Below the pieces are notes generated by a model. That model was not told where the DNA came from. It ran no database searches and saw nothing but the letters and a program-made list of their open reading frames with translations. The position numbers were made by a program, and so were the translations under genes. 41,509 nt of DNA from Thermodesulfovibrio sp. (lineage in GTDB: Bacteria > Nitrospirota > Thermodesulfovibrionia > Thermodesulfovibrionales > Thermodesulfovibrionaceae), in assembly GCA_025060625.1 (NCBI GenBank), contig JANXBR010000004.1, positions 1 to 41,509 on the forward strand. The letters are read 5' to 3'. How positions within the stretch are numbered: position 1 is the first letter of the stretch; the number at the start of each line of letters is the position of its first letter. Below, piece by piece: positions 1 through 12,704 of this stretch.

Positions 1-76
1 CTTAAAAATTCTCCGATGGTCCCGTGAGGGTTAAGGAGAAAAGGCGGAGGTAAAACCATTTTTTAGGAGGTTTTTT
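1..76 (+). promoter_or_regulatory. Truncated 5' leader of rpsB with possible RNA structure
   Basis: CTCCG near position 11 can pair with CGGAG near 45; internal CCC-GTGA-GGG hairpin; strong SD (TTAGGAGG) before ATG at 77. Left side is cut by the window edge. Confidence 0.3.
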
Positions 77-862
77 ATGTCAGTAGTTACAATGAAAGAG
101 CTTCTTGAAGCAGGAGCTCACTTTGGGCATCAAGTCAAAAGATGGAATCCGAAGATGAAAAAGTATATCTTTGCTGAAAGAAACGGAATTCACATCATTG
201 ATCTTCAAAAGACTGTTAAAGGTATTGAAGAGGCTTATGAATTTTTAAAAAAAGTAGCTGCTGAAGGAGGAAGCATTCTTTTTGTTGGCACAAAAAAACA
301 AGCCCAAGATGCAATTCATGAAGAAGCAAAGAGAGCAGGTGCTTTTTATGTAAATAATCGCTGGCTTGGTGGAATGCTCACTAACTTTTCCACAGTAAGA
401 AAAAGCGTTGAAAAATGGCAAAGAATTGAACAGATGAAGGAAGATGGAACACTCTATTTACATACCAAAAAAGAGATTGCAAAGTATGAGAAAGAGAGAC
501 AGAAACTTGAACTAAACTTAAGTGGCATTAAGGAAATGATGGAAATTCCAAAGGCAATATTTATTATTGATATAAAAAAAGAAAATATAGCTGTTGAAGA
601 GGCAAGAAAACTTTCAATTCCAATAGTGGCAATAGTTGATACAAATTGTGACCCTGACCTTGTTGATTATGTAATTCCTGGAAATGATGATGCAATCAGA
701 GCAATAAAACTTATCACTTCTAAGATGGCTGATGCTATAATTGAGGGTAAGGAGATATTTATGAAAAAACTTGAAGAAGAAGCAGAAAAATTAGCAATTA
801 AAGAAAAGATACTTCAGGAAGAGGAGTATCAAAGAACTATGGATGAATATATTGAGGAATAA
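77..862 (+). CDS. rpsB: 30S ribosomal protein S2
   Basis: [32 protein letters not shown] and [12 protein letters not shown] motifs; followed by tsf. Confidence 0.98.
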   Translation: MSVVTMKELLEAGAHFGHQVKRWNPKMKKYIFAERNGIHIIDLQKTVKGIEEAYEFLKKVAAEGGSILFVGTKKQAQDAIHEEAKRAGAFYVNNRWLGGMLTNFSTVRKSVEKWQRIEQMKEDGTLYLHTKKEIAKYEKERQKLELNLSGIKEMMEIPKAIFIIDIKKENIAVEEARKLSIPIVAIVDTNCDPDLVDYVIPGNDDAIRAIKLITSKMADAIIEGKEIFMKKLEEEAEKLAIKEKILQEEEYQRTMDEYIEE

Positions 863-874
863 AGGAGGAAGACC

Positions 875-2748
<1,874 letters not shown>

Positions 2749-3138
2749 ATGAATATAGAAGAGGAAAGAAAAAATAGACTAAAAAAAATGCTCAATAAAA
2801 TGAAAGAACAGATTCTCCAGGAAGCCCGTGAAGAGATAAAAAAATTTCAGACAGGAGAAAAAAGACAAATTGTAGAAGCTGTAATGGATGATGCTGATCT
2901 GAGTGTCATTGATCTTTCAGAAGATATAAGTTTAAAACAGTTAAGTACGCATAGAGATATTCTTAAAAAAATTGAAGAAGCTTTAAGAAAACTTGAGGAA
3001 GGCACATATGGAATATGCGAGATGTGCGGAGATGAAATTCCTGAGGAAAGGTTAAAGATTCTTCCATTTGCCATATATTGCAGAGATTGTCAGGAAAAAA
3101 TAGAAATGATAGAAAAATTTGAAAGCGAAGAAGGTTAA
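2749..3138 (+). CDS. DksA/TraR-family C4 zinc-finger protein
   Basis: ALRKLEEGTYGICEMCGDEIPEERLKILPFAIYCRDCQ (C4 zinc finger of DksA/TraR). Confidence 0.9.
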   Translation: MNIEEERKNRLKKMLNKMKEQILQEAREEIKKFQTGEKRQIVEAVMDDADLSVIDLSEDISLKQLSTHRDILKKIEEALRKLEEGTYGICEMCGDEIPEERLKILPFAIYCRDCQEKIEMIEKFESEEG

Positions 3139-3899
3139 TAAAATATTTTCTCTAAGAAAAGACCCTTGGAAGGGGCTGTCTGCATAGTAGATGGTCTCTT
3201 CCCTGTTTCAAAAGCCTTCTTAATTGACTCAATTTTTAATTTTCCCCTTCCTACTTCAACAATACATCCTACTAAGTTTCTCACCATATATTTTAAAAAT
3301 CCATCTGCTTCTATACGAAATTTGATAAAGTTTCCATTCAAGCACATATCCATAAAACAAAGCTTAGTAAGTGATTGCATCGTAAAATCATATACAGTTC
3401 TTATTTTATTTTTCACATCCGTGCTACCTGAAAAAGCTGTAAAATCATTTGTTCCTTTAAACAAACTCAGAGCCTCTTGCATTAAAGACAAATCTAACGT
3501 CCAGGGATAATGCCATACATATCTTTGAATAAAACAGGAACATTCTTCATCAAAACATAAGTAATAAATATAAGATTTTCTTTTTACTGAATACTGTGGA
3601 TGAAAACTATCTTCAACTTGCTCAAGTTCTATTATTTTTATATCATCGGGTAACAAAGAATTTAAAACCTTTTTAAGAATATCCAATGGCATTTTAAGCT
3701 CCGCTTTAAATGAGGCAACCTGTCCAAAAGCATGGACTCCTGCATCAGTTCTTCCAGCTCCACGAATTTTAACTGGTTTTTTAAAAATTTTGTAAAGACT
3801 TTCTTCTATTTTTATCTGTATAGTTTGCTCCTTTTTCTGCCTTTGCCATCCAAAATAGTTAGTTCCATCATACTGAATAGTCATTTTAATATGTGCCAT
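3135..3899 (-). CDS. truA: tRNA pseudouridine(38-40) synthase
   Basis: IQYDGTNYFGWQRQ, GAGRTDAGVHAFGQVASF and FLKYMVRNLVG motifs. Confidence 0.97.
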   Translation of the reverse strand: MAHIKMTIQYDGTNYFGWQRQKKEQTIQIKIEESLYKIFKKPVKIRGAGRTDAGVHAFGQVASFKAELKMPLDILKKVLNSLLPDDIKIIELEQVEDSFHPQYSVKRKSYIYYLCFDEECSCFIQRYVWHYPWTLDLSLMQEALSLFKGTNDFTAFSGSTDVKNKIRTVYDFTMQSLTKLCFMDMCLNGNFIKFRIEADGFLKYMVRNLVGCIVEVGRGKLKIESIKKAFETGKRPSTMQTAPSKGLFLEKIFY

Positions 3900-4194
3900 A
3901 GTTTAAGATTATAACATCAAAAAATTACAGTATAGAACTATCTAATATTCTGTCTTATCTCTCTAAGCATAGCCAAGGATCTATACTTTAGAGGAAAATA
4001 TTCTTTAAATTTGGTTGTGGCTGACATGGAAGGTAAGGTTCAGACCTACTTTACTGAAGTCATGAACAACATTTTCATTAAAAACATTCACATTGGCAAT
4101 TTCAGAGAGGGAATATACATGTTGAACATTATGATATAATATATATACCCCCTACCCCTAAGATAGAATACAAAAATAATTTAAGGAGAAGGAT

Positions 4195-5811
4195 ATGAGA
4201 ATAAGCAAATTAATTCAGATAGTTATACCCCTTATAGCTTTATCAATGCTTACTCTTTTTTCGGTTTTCTTTTTTACATCTAAAAACTCTGAAAGACATG
4301 TTAAAGAGATTGTTGACAAAAATTTACAAATGCTTAATTTACTACAGGAAATGCAATCAAATGGGCTTCAGACTATAGCTGCGGTGAGATATTTAATAAT
4401 AACTCATGGTGATGAAAAGACTAAAAAAACAATTGACGATTACTATCAGAAGTTTTTAATAGCAAATAACGAGGCTATGAAATTAGCTTCTCTTTCTACT
4501 CAAGAAAAATTAAATTCCGTTGTGACACTGTGGCAGGAGGCTAAATTAAAATTAGAAGAAATACAAAATGCTGTAAAGTCTATGAATAATGAGAAAATAT
4601 GAACAAGTTCTGAAGAACTCACAAAAATCTGGAAAAATATAAGAGAAATACTATTAAAACTAATTGAAGAAGAAAAAATAAAGTTTATAGAATCAAAAAA
4701 TGCAATGTTTGAAACAGTAAAAATAAATTTTTACTTATTTTCAATCACTTTTATATTTTCGTTAACATTAATAATTTTATTTTTAACTTCTTTAAGAAAT
4801 TCAGTGAAACATCTTTCATTAATGGCACTAAAGATGGAGGAGATAGCAAAGGGAGCAGACAGAGGGGATATAGGGTTAATTCAGTTTGATAAGAGGCTTG
4901 AGGGGAGGAAAGATGAGATAGGGTTAATAGCAAGAGGTGTAAAAAAAGTTGATGAGTTTACCCTGTCAGTAATAGACAATGTAAAGAAATCACTTGGCAC
5001 GATTCAATCAGTAGTTGGAGCACTTCAGTCAAATGTAGAGACATTGAAAAACAGGGCATCAGAACAGACATCGCAGTCTCATCAGATAGCAACTGCTGCG
5101 GAGGAGATGAGCCAAACAATAACTGATATAGCGAGGAATGCTTCTGAGGCATCTGCATTAGCAACAGAATCGCAAAATATTGCCCATGAAGGAGTTAGGC
5201 TTTCTGATAAGTCTACAGCCATAGTGCAGTCAGCAAATCGTTCAACTATGGAGTTGAAAAAAACGATAGATTCACTAAATCATAGAGTTGAGGAGATAGG
5301 AGAGATAGTAACAGTGATAAAAGACATAGCAGACCAGACAAACTTACTTGCATTAAATGCGGCTATAGAGGCAGCAAGAGCAGGAGAGCAGGGTAGGGGC
5401 TTTGCTGTTGTTGCAGATGAAGTAAGAAAGCTTGCAGAAAGGACAATCAAATCCACAGAGGAGATAGCCCAGAAAATAACCGCAGTTCAGTTAGAGTCAA
5501 AGGAATCATTGAAAAACATGGATGTAACAGCCAAAGAAGTAGCCGAAGCCCTTGAGGCATTGAATGAAGTGAAAGCAGCACTTAACAGAATAGCAGAACA
5601 CTCAACAAAGGTTAGGGATACAATAACACAGATAGCCACAGCAACAGAGGAACAATCCTCCACATCTGATGAGGTAGCACGTTCAGCAGAGCGATCAAGT
5701 TCAATTGCTCAGGATGTAAAGACAACATCAGAGACAGTAGGAAAAGAAGTTGAAAATCTTAATGATGTTATAAGAAAACTATCCGATTCAATTAGAGGCA
5801 TTAAAACTTAA
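4195..5811 (+). pseudogene. Methyl-accepting chemotaxis protein interrupted by an in-frame TGA at 4600-4602 (ORFs 4195..4602 and 4705..5811 share a frame)
   Basis: N-terminal TM plus 4-helix-type sensor; C-terminal signature [39 protein letters not shown]; nucleotides 4603-4704 are open in the same frame ([34 protein letters not shown]). Confidence 0.75.
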
Positions 5812-5935
5812 AATGTATTAGTCAAGACTTGGTCTGACATTTCTGTTTTTCAATACTACCATAAATCTTCCTGACTTTGACAGTTAAAATTTAAAAATCC
5901 TTTATTTTCAATATATTAACACACACCTTCCCCAT

Positions 5936-6050
5936 CTACTGCACTACTTCCTTCTCTTTGAGTACTACTTGCGGGATTTTTACTCCTAATGTCATCAATA
6001 TCTTATTCGTATCTTCACTTATTTCTGTCCTCGCATATACCTTTGAGTTT
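5936..6050 (-). mobile_element. Decayed transposase C-terminal fragment (insertion-sequence remnant)
   Basis: Minus-strand frame reads ...[37 protein letters not shown]-stop, which resembles IS transposase C-termini. It overlaps the nusB 3' end in another frame; about 115 nt of AT-rich non-coding sequence follows. Confidence 0.5.
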
Positions 6051-6491
6051 TATCATCTGACAAAAATTTTCTTTTGCAATTTTGTCAAGAATGCCGTTAA
6101 TAAATGCAGAACTTTCTCTTGTTGAGTATTTTTTTGCTATCTCTATTGCTTCATTAATTGTTACTTGATAAGGGATATCAGGACGATATAGTATTTCATA
6201 AATTGAAAATCTTAAAATATTTTTGTCTATTGTTAGAATTCTATCAATATTCCATTTAGCAGCATATCTTTGAATAATATTATCAATTTTATCAATATAT
6301 TTAATAGTTCCTTCTATTAGCTGATTTGCAAATGACTTTATGTCTGGATCCTTTTCTTCAATATTTCTATCCCAGAATTTTTCTATTTCTTCCTGTAAAA
6401 AATCGTAGTCGCATACTTTTTTAGTATTTTCATTCATATCACAGGCATATAAAAACTGCAAAACATACTCTCTTGCTTTCCTTCTTTTCAT
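6015..6491 (-). CDS. nusB: Transcription antitermination protein NusB
   Basis: [17 protein letters not shown] and [35 protein letters not shown] motifs. Confidence 0.95.
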   Translation of the reverse strand: MKRRKAREYVLQFLYACDMNENTKKVCDYDFLQEEIEKFWDRNIEEKDPDIKSFANQLIEGTIKYIDKIDNIIQRYAAKWNIDRILTIDKNILRFSIYEILYRPDIPYQVTINEAIEIAKKYSTRESSAFINGILDKIAKENFCQMIKLKGICEDRNK

Positions 6492-6958
6492 TTTTCTTTT
6501 AATTGGACCATAACCTGTGCCATTTCAATGGCTACAATAGCTGCATCCCAGCCTTTGTTACCGGATTTCGAGCCAGCTCTCTCAATTGCCTGTTCAATTG
6601 TATCTGCTGTTATTACACCAAAAGATACAGGAATTTCTGTTTCAAGGCTCACAAGGGCAATTCCCTTAGAGACTTCAGCTGCGATATAATCAAAATGAGG
6701 AGTAGCTCCTCTTATAAGTGTTCCAAGGCAGATGATGGCATTGAATTTTCCAGATTTAGCTAATTTTTTTGCTACCAATGGAATTTCAAAGGAGCCTGGA
6801 ACCTTGACAATTTCAATATCCTCTCTATTTGCTCCATGCCTTATTAAGGCATCAATAGCTCCATCAAGAAGTCTTGAAGTAATAAATTCATTAAATCTGC
6901 TTACAATAATTCCAAACCTTAATCCATGAGCTTGTAGCTTTCCTTCAATAATTTTCAT
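6488..6958 (-). CDS. ribH: 6,7-dimethyl-8-ribityllumazine synthase
   Basis: [39 protein letters not shown] and [16 protein letters not shown] motifs. Confidence 0.98.
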   Translation of the reverse strand: MKIIEGKLQAHGLRFGIIVSRFNEFITSRLLDGAIDALIRHGANREDIEIVKVPGSFEIPLVAKKLAKSGKFNAIICLGTLIRGATPHFDYIAAEVSKGIALVSLETEIPVSFGVITADTIEQAIERAGSKSGNKGWDAAIVAIEMAQVMVQLKEK

Positions 6959-6967
6959 AGTTTCCTC

Positions 6968-8095
6968 CTAAGGATAAAATAACTCAAATCTTCTCATTCT
7001 AACATTTATTATGAGAGCAATTCCTATAAAATTAGCAAGAAGTGTTGTACCACCATAACTCATAAAGGGTAAAGGGATGCCAACTACAGGCATTATGCCG
7101 AGAGTCATTCCAATGTTTATAAAAAAATATAACATAAATATAGAAGTAAAACCTAATGAAAGGAGTTTGCCAAAGCTATTTTTTGCAATTATAGAGGTTT
7201 GAAAACATCTAAGAAAAAGAATAAAATAAAGGCTTAAAAGAATTAGGCAACCAATAAATCCCCATTCTTCTGCAAAAATTGGGAAAATAAAATCAGTATG
7301 TCTTTCTGGAAGAAATTTTAGAGGACCCTGTGTGCCTTCAAGAAATCCTTTACCAAATAGACCACCAGAGCCTATAGTTATCACAGATTGCATAATATTA
7401 TAACCAATGCCTTTTGGATCAATGTTTGGGTCAATAAAGGCAATTAATCTATTTCTCTGATACTCTTTTAGTCCTTCCCATAAAATATCCCATAAGAAAA
7501 ATATTGAAATAATTAATATAGAGAGAAGTATTATCATTAGTTTTGGATGTAGTCCTTTGTAAATAATTATTATAAATGTAATTGTGAGAATTAAAATTGC
7601 TGTTCCAAGATCAGGCTGTTTAACAATAAGTAAAAATGGGATGATACCAAAAATAAATAATGTCTTTATAGTATCTTTTACTGATAGAGGAGAGGGCTTG
7701 TCTTCAAGAAATGATGATATGCTAATTATAAAGATTATCTTAAATATCTCTGAAGGCTGAAATGAGAAAAAACCAAGATTTATCCATCTTTTTGCTCCCA
7801 TTGCTGTTTTACCCATAAATAGAACAATAATAAGAAGAATTATTCCCGTAATATAAAATATCAACCAAAAATTTTTTAGTTTTATATAATCAAAGCTTAC
7901 AAAGATGCATAAGGCTATTATAGCTATAGTAAGCCATATTAACTGTTTCACATAAAAAGGTGGTTGTTCTCCTTCATCAAGAGGTGGTCTTGTAGCACTA
8001 TAAATTGTCAATATACCAACAATGCATATAAAGACAACTATACCGAAACTAATCCAATCAAAGGAACTAATTAATCTTCTATCAATTTTTAACAT
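6968..8095 (-). CDS. rodA: Rod shape-determining SEDS protein RodA
   Basis: Multi-TM; GFFSFQPSEIFKI, KQPDLGTA, ERHTDFIFPIFAEEWGF and PFMSYGGTTLLANF motifs. Confidence 0.97.
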   Translation of the reverse strand: MLKIDRRLISSFDWISFGIVVFICIVGILTIYSATRPPLDEGEQPPFYVKQLIWLTIAIIALCIFVSFDYIKLKNFWLIFYITGIILLIIVLFMGKTAMGAKRWINLGFFSFQPSEIFKIIFIISISSFLEDKPSPLSVKDTIKTLFIFGIIPFLLIVKQPDLGTAILILTITFIIIIYKGLHPKLMIILLSILIISIFFLWDILWEGLKEYQRNRLIAFIDPNIDPKGIGYNIMQSVITIGSGGLFGKGFLEGTQGPLKFLPERHTDFIFPIFAEEWGFIGCLILLSLYFILFLRCFQTSIIAKNSFGKLLSLGFTSIFMLYFFINIGMTLGIMPVVGIPLPFMSYGGTTLLANFIGIALIINVRMRRFELFYP

Positions 8096-9833
8096 TTAAT
8101 TGCCTTTTTTTGAGAATGTATCCTTCAAGAATATTTCTTGATAAAGGTGCAGCCACAGATCCTCCGCTTCCTCCATGTTCAACAATAACAGAAAACGCTA
8201 TTTCTGGTTTTTCAACTGGAGCAAATCCAATAAACCATGCATGATGTTCAATATTTTTATATGATACCTTTTCTTTCATCTTTTTGCTAACTACCTGAAC
8301 TGTTCCTGTCTTACCACCAAATTTTATTATATAGGAACGAGCACCTGCTGCTGTGCCATTTGGTTCGTTCACAACACCAGACAATGCATCTTTGATTATC
8401 TCAAGATTGATAGAGTTCAGATTTAGATTTTCCTTGTGGGGTTCTGTTCCTCTTATTATGTAAGGAGTGATTTTTATCCCTCCATTTACAATAGTTGCCA
8501 TGACATTTGTCATTTGTAGAGGGGTAACTTTAAGAAACCCCTGACCTATAGCTGTATTAAAGGTATCACCTAAGAACCATGAAGTTTTTTTTACATTTTT
8601 TTTCCACTCTTCATTGGGTACCAAACCTGACTTTTCTTCAGAACTGAAACCTGTAGAATTGCCCAGTCCTAATAAAGTAGCATATTTATGTATTTTCCCT
8701 ATGCCAATAATCCTACCAAGTTCATAAAAATAAACATCACAGGACTCTATTAGAGCTCTTATTAAGTTTACAGGACCGTGTCCCTCCTTATGCCAGCATC
8801 CAAATCTCCATTTTCCGAAGCTTATTCCGCCAGTACAGTTAACAAGAGTTCTATCAGGTGTTATCACTCCCTCTTCAAGTCCTGCAATTGCAGTAATTAT
8901 TTTAAATGTTGAACCCGGTGGATATTGCCCTTGAATTGCTCTGTTAAGCAATGGATTATTTGAATTATTCACTAACTCATTCCAGTAATTTCCAGAAATA
9001 CCTTCAATAAACATATTTGGATTAAAAGAAGGAGAACTCAATAATGCCAGTATTTCTCCTGTATCGGGTTTAATTGCAACAAAAGCTCCTGGATGATTTT
9101 CAAAAGCCTTATAGGCAGATTCCTGTAAAAGTGCATCAATTGTGAGGTATATGTCTTCTCCCTTAACAGGAGGTGATTCTTTTATAAGCCTAAGTTCTCT
9201 ACCAAGAGCATCAATTTCTATTATTTTTTCTCCTGGAATGCCCATCAGTCTTTCATCAAATATTTTTTCTAATCCTGTTTGTCCAACTAAAAAATATGAG
9301 GGCAGATTTTGATAACGAGCATTGTTTTTGATCTGGTTTTCTGTAATTCTGCCGAGATATCCCAGTAGATGTGCTGTAGCAGGACCAAAGGGATAATGTC
9401 TTTTTATCTCTGTTTCTATTATTAATCCAGGTAATTCTGAACGCCTTGCCTCAATCATGGCGATTTCTTTAAAGGTTAAATCTTCTTTTATTCTGATCGG
9501 CATATAGATGCTTTCATGTTTCTTTTTAAGCTTTTTTTGTAAGTCCTCTTGAGAAATATTTAAAATTTTAGCTAAAAGATTTACATCTACTTTATCCGTA
9601 TATTCAGGAGAAATGAGGGCAGCAAAGGAAGGTATATTTTCAACTAAGGGTATGCCATTTCTGTCATAAATAATCCCACGGGGAGCTGGAATCTTTATTA
9701 TTCTAATTCTATTTTGTTCAGCAAGTTTTTTGTATTTTTCTGTGTTAAGTACTTGAAGTTGCCAAAGTTTCAATAAAATTACTATAAACATCATAGAAAT
9801 TATACCTATGAATATTCGGTCCTTTAATGTCAT
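8082..9833 (-). CDS. mrdA: Penicillin-binding protein 2
   Basis: APRGIIYDRNGIPLVEN, YPPGSTFK (SxxK) and GGKTGTVQ motifs; overlaps rodA. Confidence 0.97.
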   Translation of the reverse strand: MTLKDRIFIGIISMMFIVILLKLWQLQVLNTEKYKKLAEQNRIRIIKIPAPRGIIYDRNGIPLVENIPSFAALISPEYTDKVDVNLLAKILNISQEDLQKKLKKKHESIYMPIRIKEDLTFKEIAMIEARRSELPGLIIETEIKRHYPFGPATAHLLGYLGRITENQIKNNARYQNLPSYFLVGQTGLEKIFDERLMGIPGEKIIEIDALGRELRLIKESPPVKGEDIYLTIDALLQESAYKAFENHPGAFVAIKPDTGEILALLSSPSFNPNMFIEGISGNYWNELVNNSNNPLLNRAIQGQYPPGSTFKIITAIAGLEEGVITPDRTLVNCTGGISFGKWRFGCWHKEGHGPVNLIRALIESCDVYFYELGRIIGIGKIHKYATLLGLGNSTGFSSEEKSGLVPNEEWKKNVKKTSWFLGDTFNTAIGQGFLKVTPLQMTNVMATIVNGGIKITPYIIRGTEPHKENLNLNSINLEIIKDALSGVVNEPNGTAAGARSYIIKFGGKTGTVQVVSKKMKEKVSYKNIEHHAWFIGFAPVEKPEIAFSVIVEHGGSGGSVAAPLSRNILEGYILKKRQLNVKN

Positions 9834-10318
9834 GGCTTTCTCCAGCTTAAAATTAGCCCAAAGGGTATATTACTAAGTCCTTTTATAAAGGATAACTTTA
9901 AAAGACTAAAATAGTCCAAGCTAATATTGAAAAAATATATCATAATAAGACTATAAATAATCTCATCAATTATAGTAAAAATACATATGATAATAGCTTT
10001 GAATAACTCTGTCCAATGAAAAAAAAGTTGTTTAATCAGCAATATTAATAAATATCCAGTAATAGATTTGGATATAACTGCTGGACCTAATATGCCTTGA
10101 AATAAATCTTCTAATAGTCCAACTATAATAAAAAATAAAATAGGTAATAATTCTGAAGGTTCAATCTTTTTTTGTTCTACCTTCGGAAAAAAATAGTGTA
10201 TAACAAAAAGATAGATAAGTAAGAAGGAAAAATTGAAGTTTAAGCCCTCAATTGTAAAAGTCTTTTCTATTAAAAAAGTCAAAAATATAAATATGCTCCA
10301 TCTAAGTATTGATTTCAT
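9830..10318 (-). CDS. mreD: MreD-like membrane protein
   Basis: Hydrophobic 162 aa protein positioned between mreC and mrdA. Confidence 0.8.
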   Translation of the reverse strand: MKSILRWSIFIFLTFLIEKTFTIEGLNFNFSFLLIYLFVIHYFFPKVEQKKIEPSELLPILFFIIVGLLEDLFQGILGPAVISKSITGYLLILLIKQLFFHWTELFKAIIICIFTIIDEIIYSLIMIYFFNISLDYFSLLKLSFIKGLSNIPFGLILSWRKP

Positions 10319-10319
10319 T

Positions 10320-11078
10320 TCAGCTTTTAATTACTGCAACTTCTTCAATTTTTGAATCAGACTGGTAGGGAATAATTTCAATGTTTTGGAAAAAACCTTT
10401 CTTCCTCTCAATTTTTCTTACTACACCTACTTTAAGACCTTCTGGAAAAATGCCATCTGTTCCAGAAGTAATTAATACATCTCCCACATTTATATCTTCC
10501 TCTAAGGGCATATATTTCAGAATACAAAGATTTGTTCCAGTTCCAGTAACTATGCCTTCTGTTCTGGTTCGCTCAACTCTTACTGAAACAGAAAAGTTTG
10601 GATCAGTTAATAAAAGTACTTCTGAAAAATTTGATGATGTAGATATGACTTTTCCTGCCAATCCATGAAGAGTTATTACAGGCATACCTACTTTTATACC
10701 ATGGTCATGTCCTTTGTCTATCCATATGGTTTTAAGAAATTTATTTGAACCTATTTTTATAACTTTTGCTATAGCTATGAGTTCTTTTTTCCTTTCCTGT
10801 AAATTTAGAAGTCCCTTTAATCTCTTGTTTTCTTCAATTAGTTCATGATGAGATCTTTGTTGTAATATAGTTTGATATAGTTGTTCTTTTAATTTTCTAT
10901 TTTCTTCCTTTAAGTTAAAAATTTCAGTGAAAAAGTTTTTTAGATTTTGAATAGGTAATATTAAGTTTGAAAAATCAATCTTAATAAAGTTTATCTGTCT
11001 TTTGGATTGATAACTTATAAGTAAAAAAGAAACTAAACATATTCCTAATATAAGAAAGATAGTTGTTTTTTTGAACAT
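10320..11078 (-). CDS. mreC: Rod shape-determining protein MreC
   Basis: N-terminal TM and coiled coil; VITLHGLAGKVI, VLLLTDPNFSVSVRVERTRTEGIVTG, GDVLITSGTDGIFPEGLKVG. Confidence 0.95.
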   Translation of the reverse strand: MFKKTTIFLILGICLVSFLLISYQSKRQINFIKIDFSNLILPIQNLKNFFTEIFNLKEENRKLKEQLYQTILQQRSHHELIEENKRLKGLLNLQERKKELIAIAKVIKIGSNKFLKTIWIDKGHDHGIKVGMPVITLHGLAGKVISTSSNFSEVLLLTDPNFSVSVRVERTRTEGIVTGTGTNLCILKYMPLEEDINVGDVLITSGTDGIFPEGLKVGVVRKIERKKGFFQNIEIIPYQSDSKIEEVAVIKS

Positions 11079-12109
11079 TAGCTAACATTAAGAGAAACTC
11101 TTTTGAGTAAGTCAAGTTTATCAAGCATTGCACCACAACCCTTCACAACTGCTCTAAGTGGATCATCAGGAATTATTACAGGAACTCCAGTATTTTCTCT
11201 TATAAGAATATCAAGCCCTCTTAATAGAGCTCCACCGCCAGCCAAAACTATGCCTTTGTCTGCAATGTCTGATGCGAGTTCAGGTGGAGTATTTTCTAAG
11301 GTTACTTTTATTGTATCAAGAATTATTGAAACAGGTTCTTGGAGTGCTTCTCTGATTTCTTCTTCAGTTATATTTATTGCCTTAGGAATTCCTGTTATTA
11401 GATCTCTTCCTTTAATTTCCATGGTTTTGTTGAAGCTTATGGGATATGCACTTCCAATATTTATTTTTATTAGTTCAGCCGTTCTCTCTCCTATCATAAG
11501 GTTATATTTTCTTTTAATATAAGCTATTATTGCCTCATCCATTTTGTCTCCACCAACTTTTACAGCCTTTGAGCATACAATACCATCAAGAGATATTACA
11601 GCAACATCTGTGGTTCCACCTCCTATATCAACTATCATATTTCCAGAAGGTTCTCCTACAGGAAGTCCTACTCCTATTGCTGCAGCCATTGGTTCTTCTA
11701 TAAGATATACTTCTCTTGCACCTGATGCAATTGCAGCATCTTTAACAGCTCGCTGTTCAACCTGGGTGATTCCAGAAGGTACGCCAATTATAATTCGTGG
11801 AGAAATAAAGCATTTTCTATTATGAGCTTTTGTTATAAAGTATTTAAGCATCTCTCCAGTGGCATCAAAATCAGCTATAACACCATCTTTTAAGGGCTTT
11901 ATTGTGATAATGTTTGCTGGAGTTTTGCCCATCATCTCTTTTGCTTCACTTCCAACTGCAATAACTTTTTTATTATCTCTTCTTACAACAACAACAGAAG
12001 GCTCATCACATACAATCCCTTTGCCTTTTACATAAACCAGTGTATTTGCTGTACCAAGATCAATTGCTAAATCATTAGAAAATTTGCCAATTAATTTTTC
12101 AAGAAGCAC
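11078..12109 (-). CDS. mreB: Actin-like rod shape-determining protein MreB
   Basis: DLAIDLGTANTLVYVKGKGIV, DIGGGTTDVAVISL and LAGGGALLRGLD motifs. Confidence 0.99.
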   Translation of the reverse strand: MLLEKLIGKFSNDLAIDLGTANTLVYVKGKGIVCDEPSVVVVRRDNKKVIAVGSEAKEMMGKTPANIITIKPLKDGVIADFDATGEMLKYFITKAHNRKCFISPRIIIGVPSGITQVEQRAVKDAAIASGAREVYLIEEPMAAAIGVGLPVGEPSGNMIVDIGGGTTDVAVISLDGIVCSKAVKVGGDKMDEAIIAYIKRKYNLMIGERTAELIKINIGSAYPISFNKTMEIKGRDLITGIPKAINITEEEIREALQEPVSIILDTIKVTLENTPPELASDIADKGIVLAGGGALLRGLDILIRENTGVPVIIPDDPLRAVVKGCGAMLDKLDLLKRVSLNVS

Positions 12110-12157
12110 ACTATCCTCCAGAATATGAAATTTAAAATATTTTAAAATATTTTAGAC

Positions 12158-12565
12158 TTATTCTTCTATTACTGAGGTTTTTGCTAAATAATCACCTAAT
12201 CTTCTATTGTCAGAGTCTCCTATTATGATAATAAATTCAAAAACAAAGATTGCCATGCAAATCAACCAACCAATAATTGGTATAAGTAAAAAAAATAATG
12301 AAAAGGCTATAAATAAATTCCTAACAATAGAATCTCTGAAATCTGCACTACGTTGTCTATCAATATTTATTACCTTAAGTCTTAAAAACTTTTTACCAAT
12401 ACTACAACCTTTTAAAAGACCATCACTTATTAATAGATAGAAAATTCCCAAAAAAATTCCTGCATGATGAAAAATCTTCCATAATATGGTTACAATAATC
12501 AAATCAATTAATTTAGCTAATACTCTAAAAAAAATAGTGCCGTGTTTATATTGATTATTAGTCAT
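12158..12565 (-). CDS. RDD-family membrane protein
   Basis: RVLAKLIDLIIVT at the N-terminus, GKKFLRLKVI, multiple TM segments. Confidence 0.75.
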   Translation of the reverse strand: MTNNQYKHGTIFFRVLAKLIDLIIVTILWKIFHHAGIFLGIFYLLISDGLLKGCSIGKKFLRLKVINIDRQRSADFRDSIVRNLFIAFSLFFLLIPIIGWLICMAIFVFEFIIIIGDSDNRRLGDYLAKTSVIEE

Positions 12566-12704
12566 TTTTATTATTATATTATTATTTTAAATATACTATA
12601 ATATTTTAGCACTTGCCTCTTTTTTATATAAACAATTATGATAGGATACAATAAATTTTATTGATAAAGCAAAACATGAATAGAAATTACATTAGGAGGG
12701 AAAG

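Noticed and set aside
4600-4640. Selenocysteine insertion at the chemoreceptor TGA
   Set aside because: The downstream hairpin is short (5 bp) and too close to the TGA for a standard bacterial SECIS, and chemoreceptors are not known selenoproteins. Kept only as a general recoding possibility.
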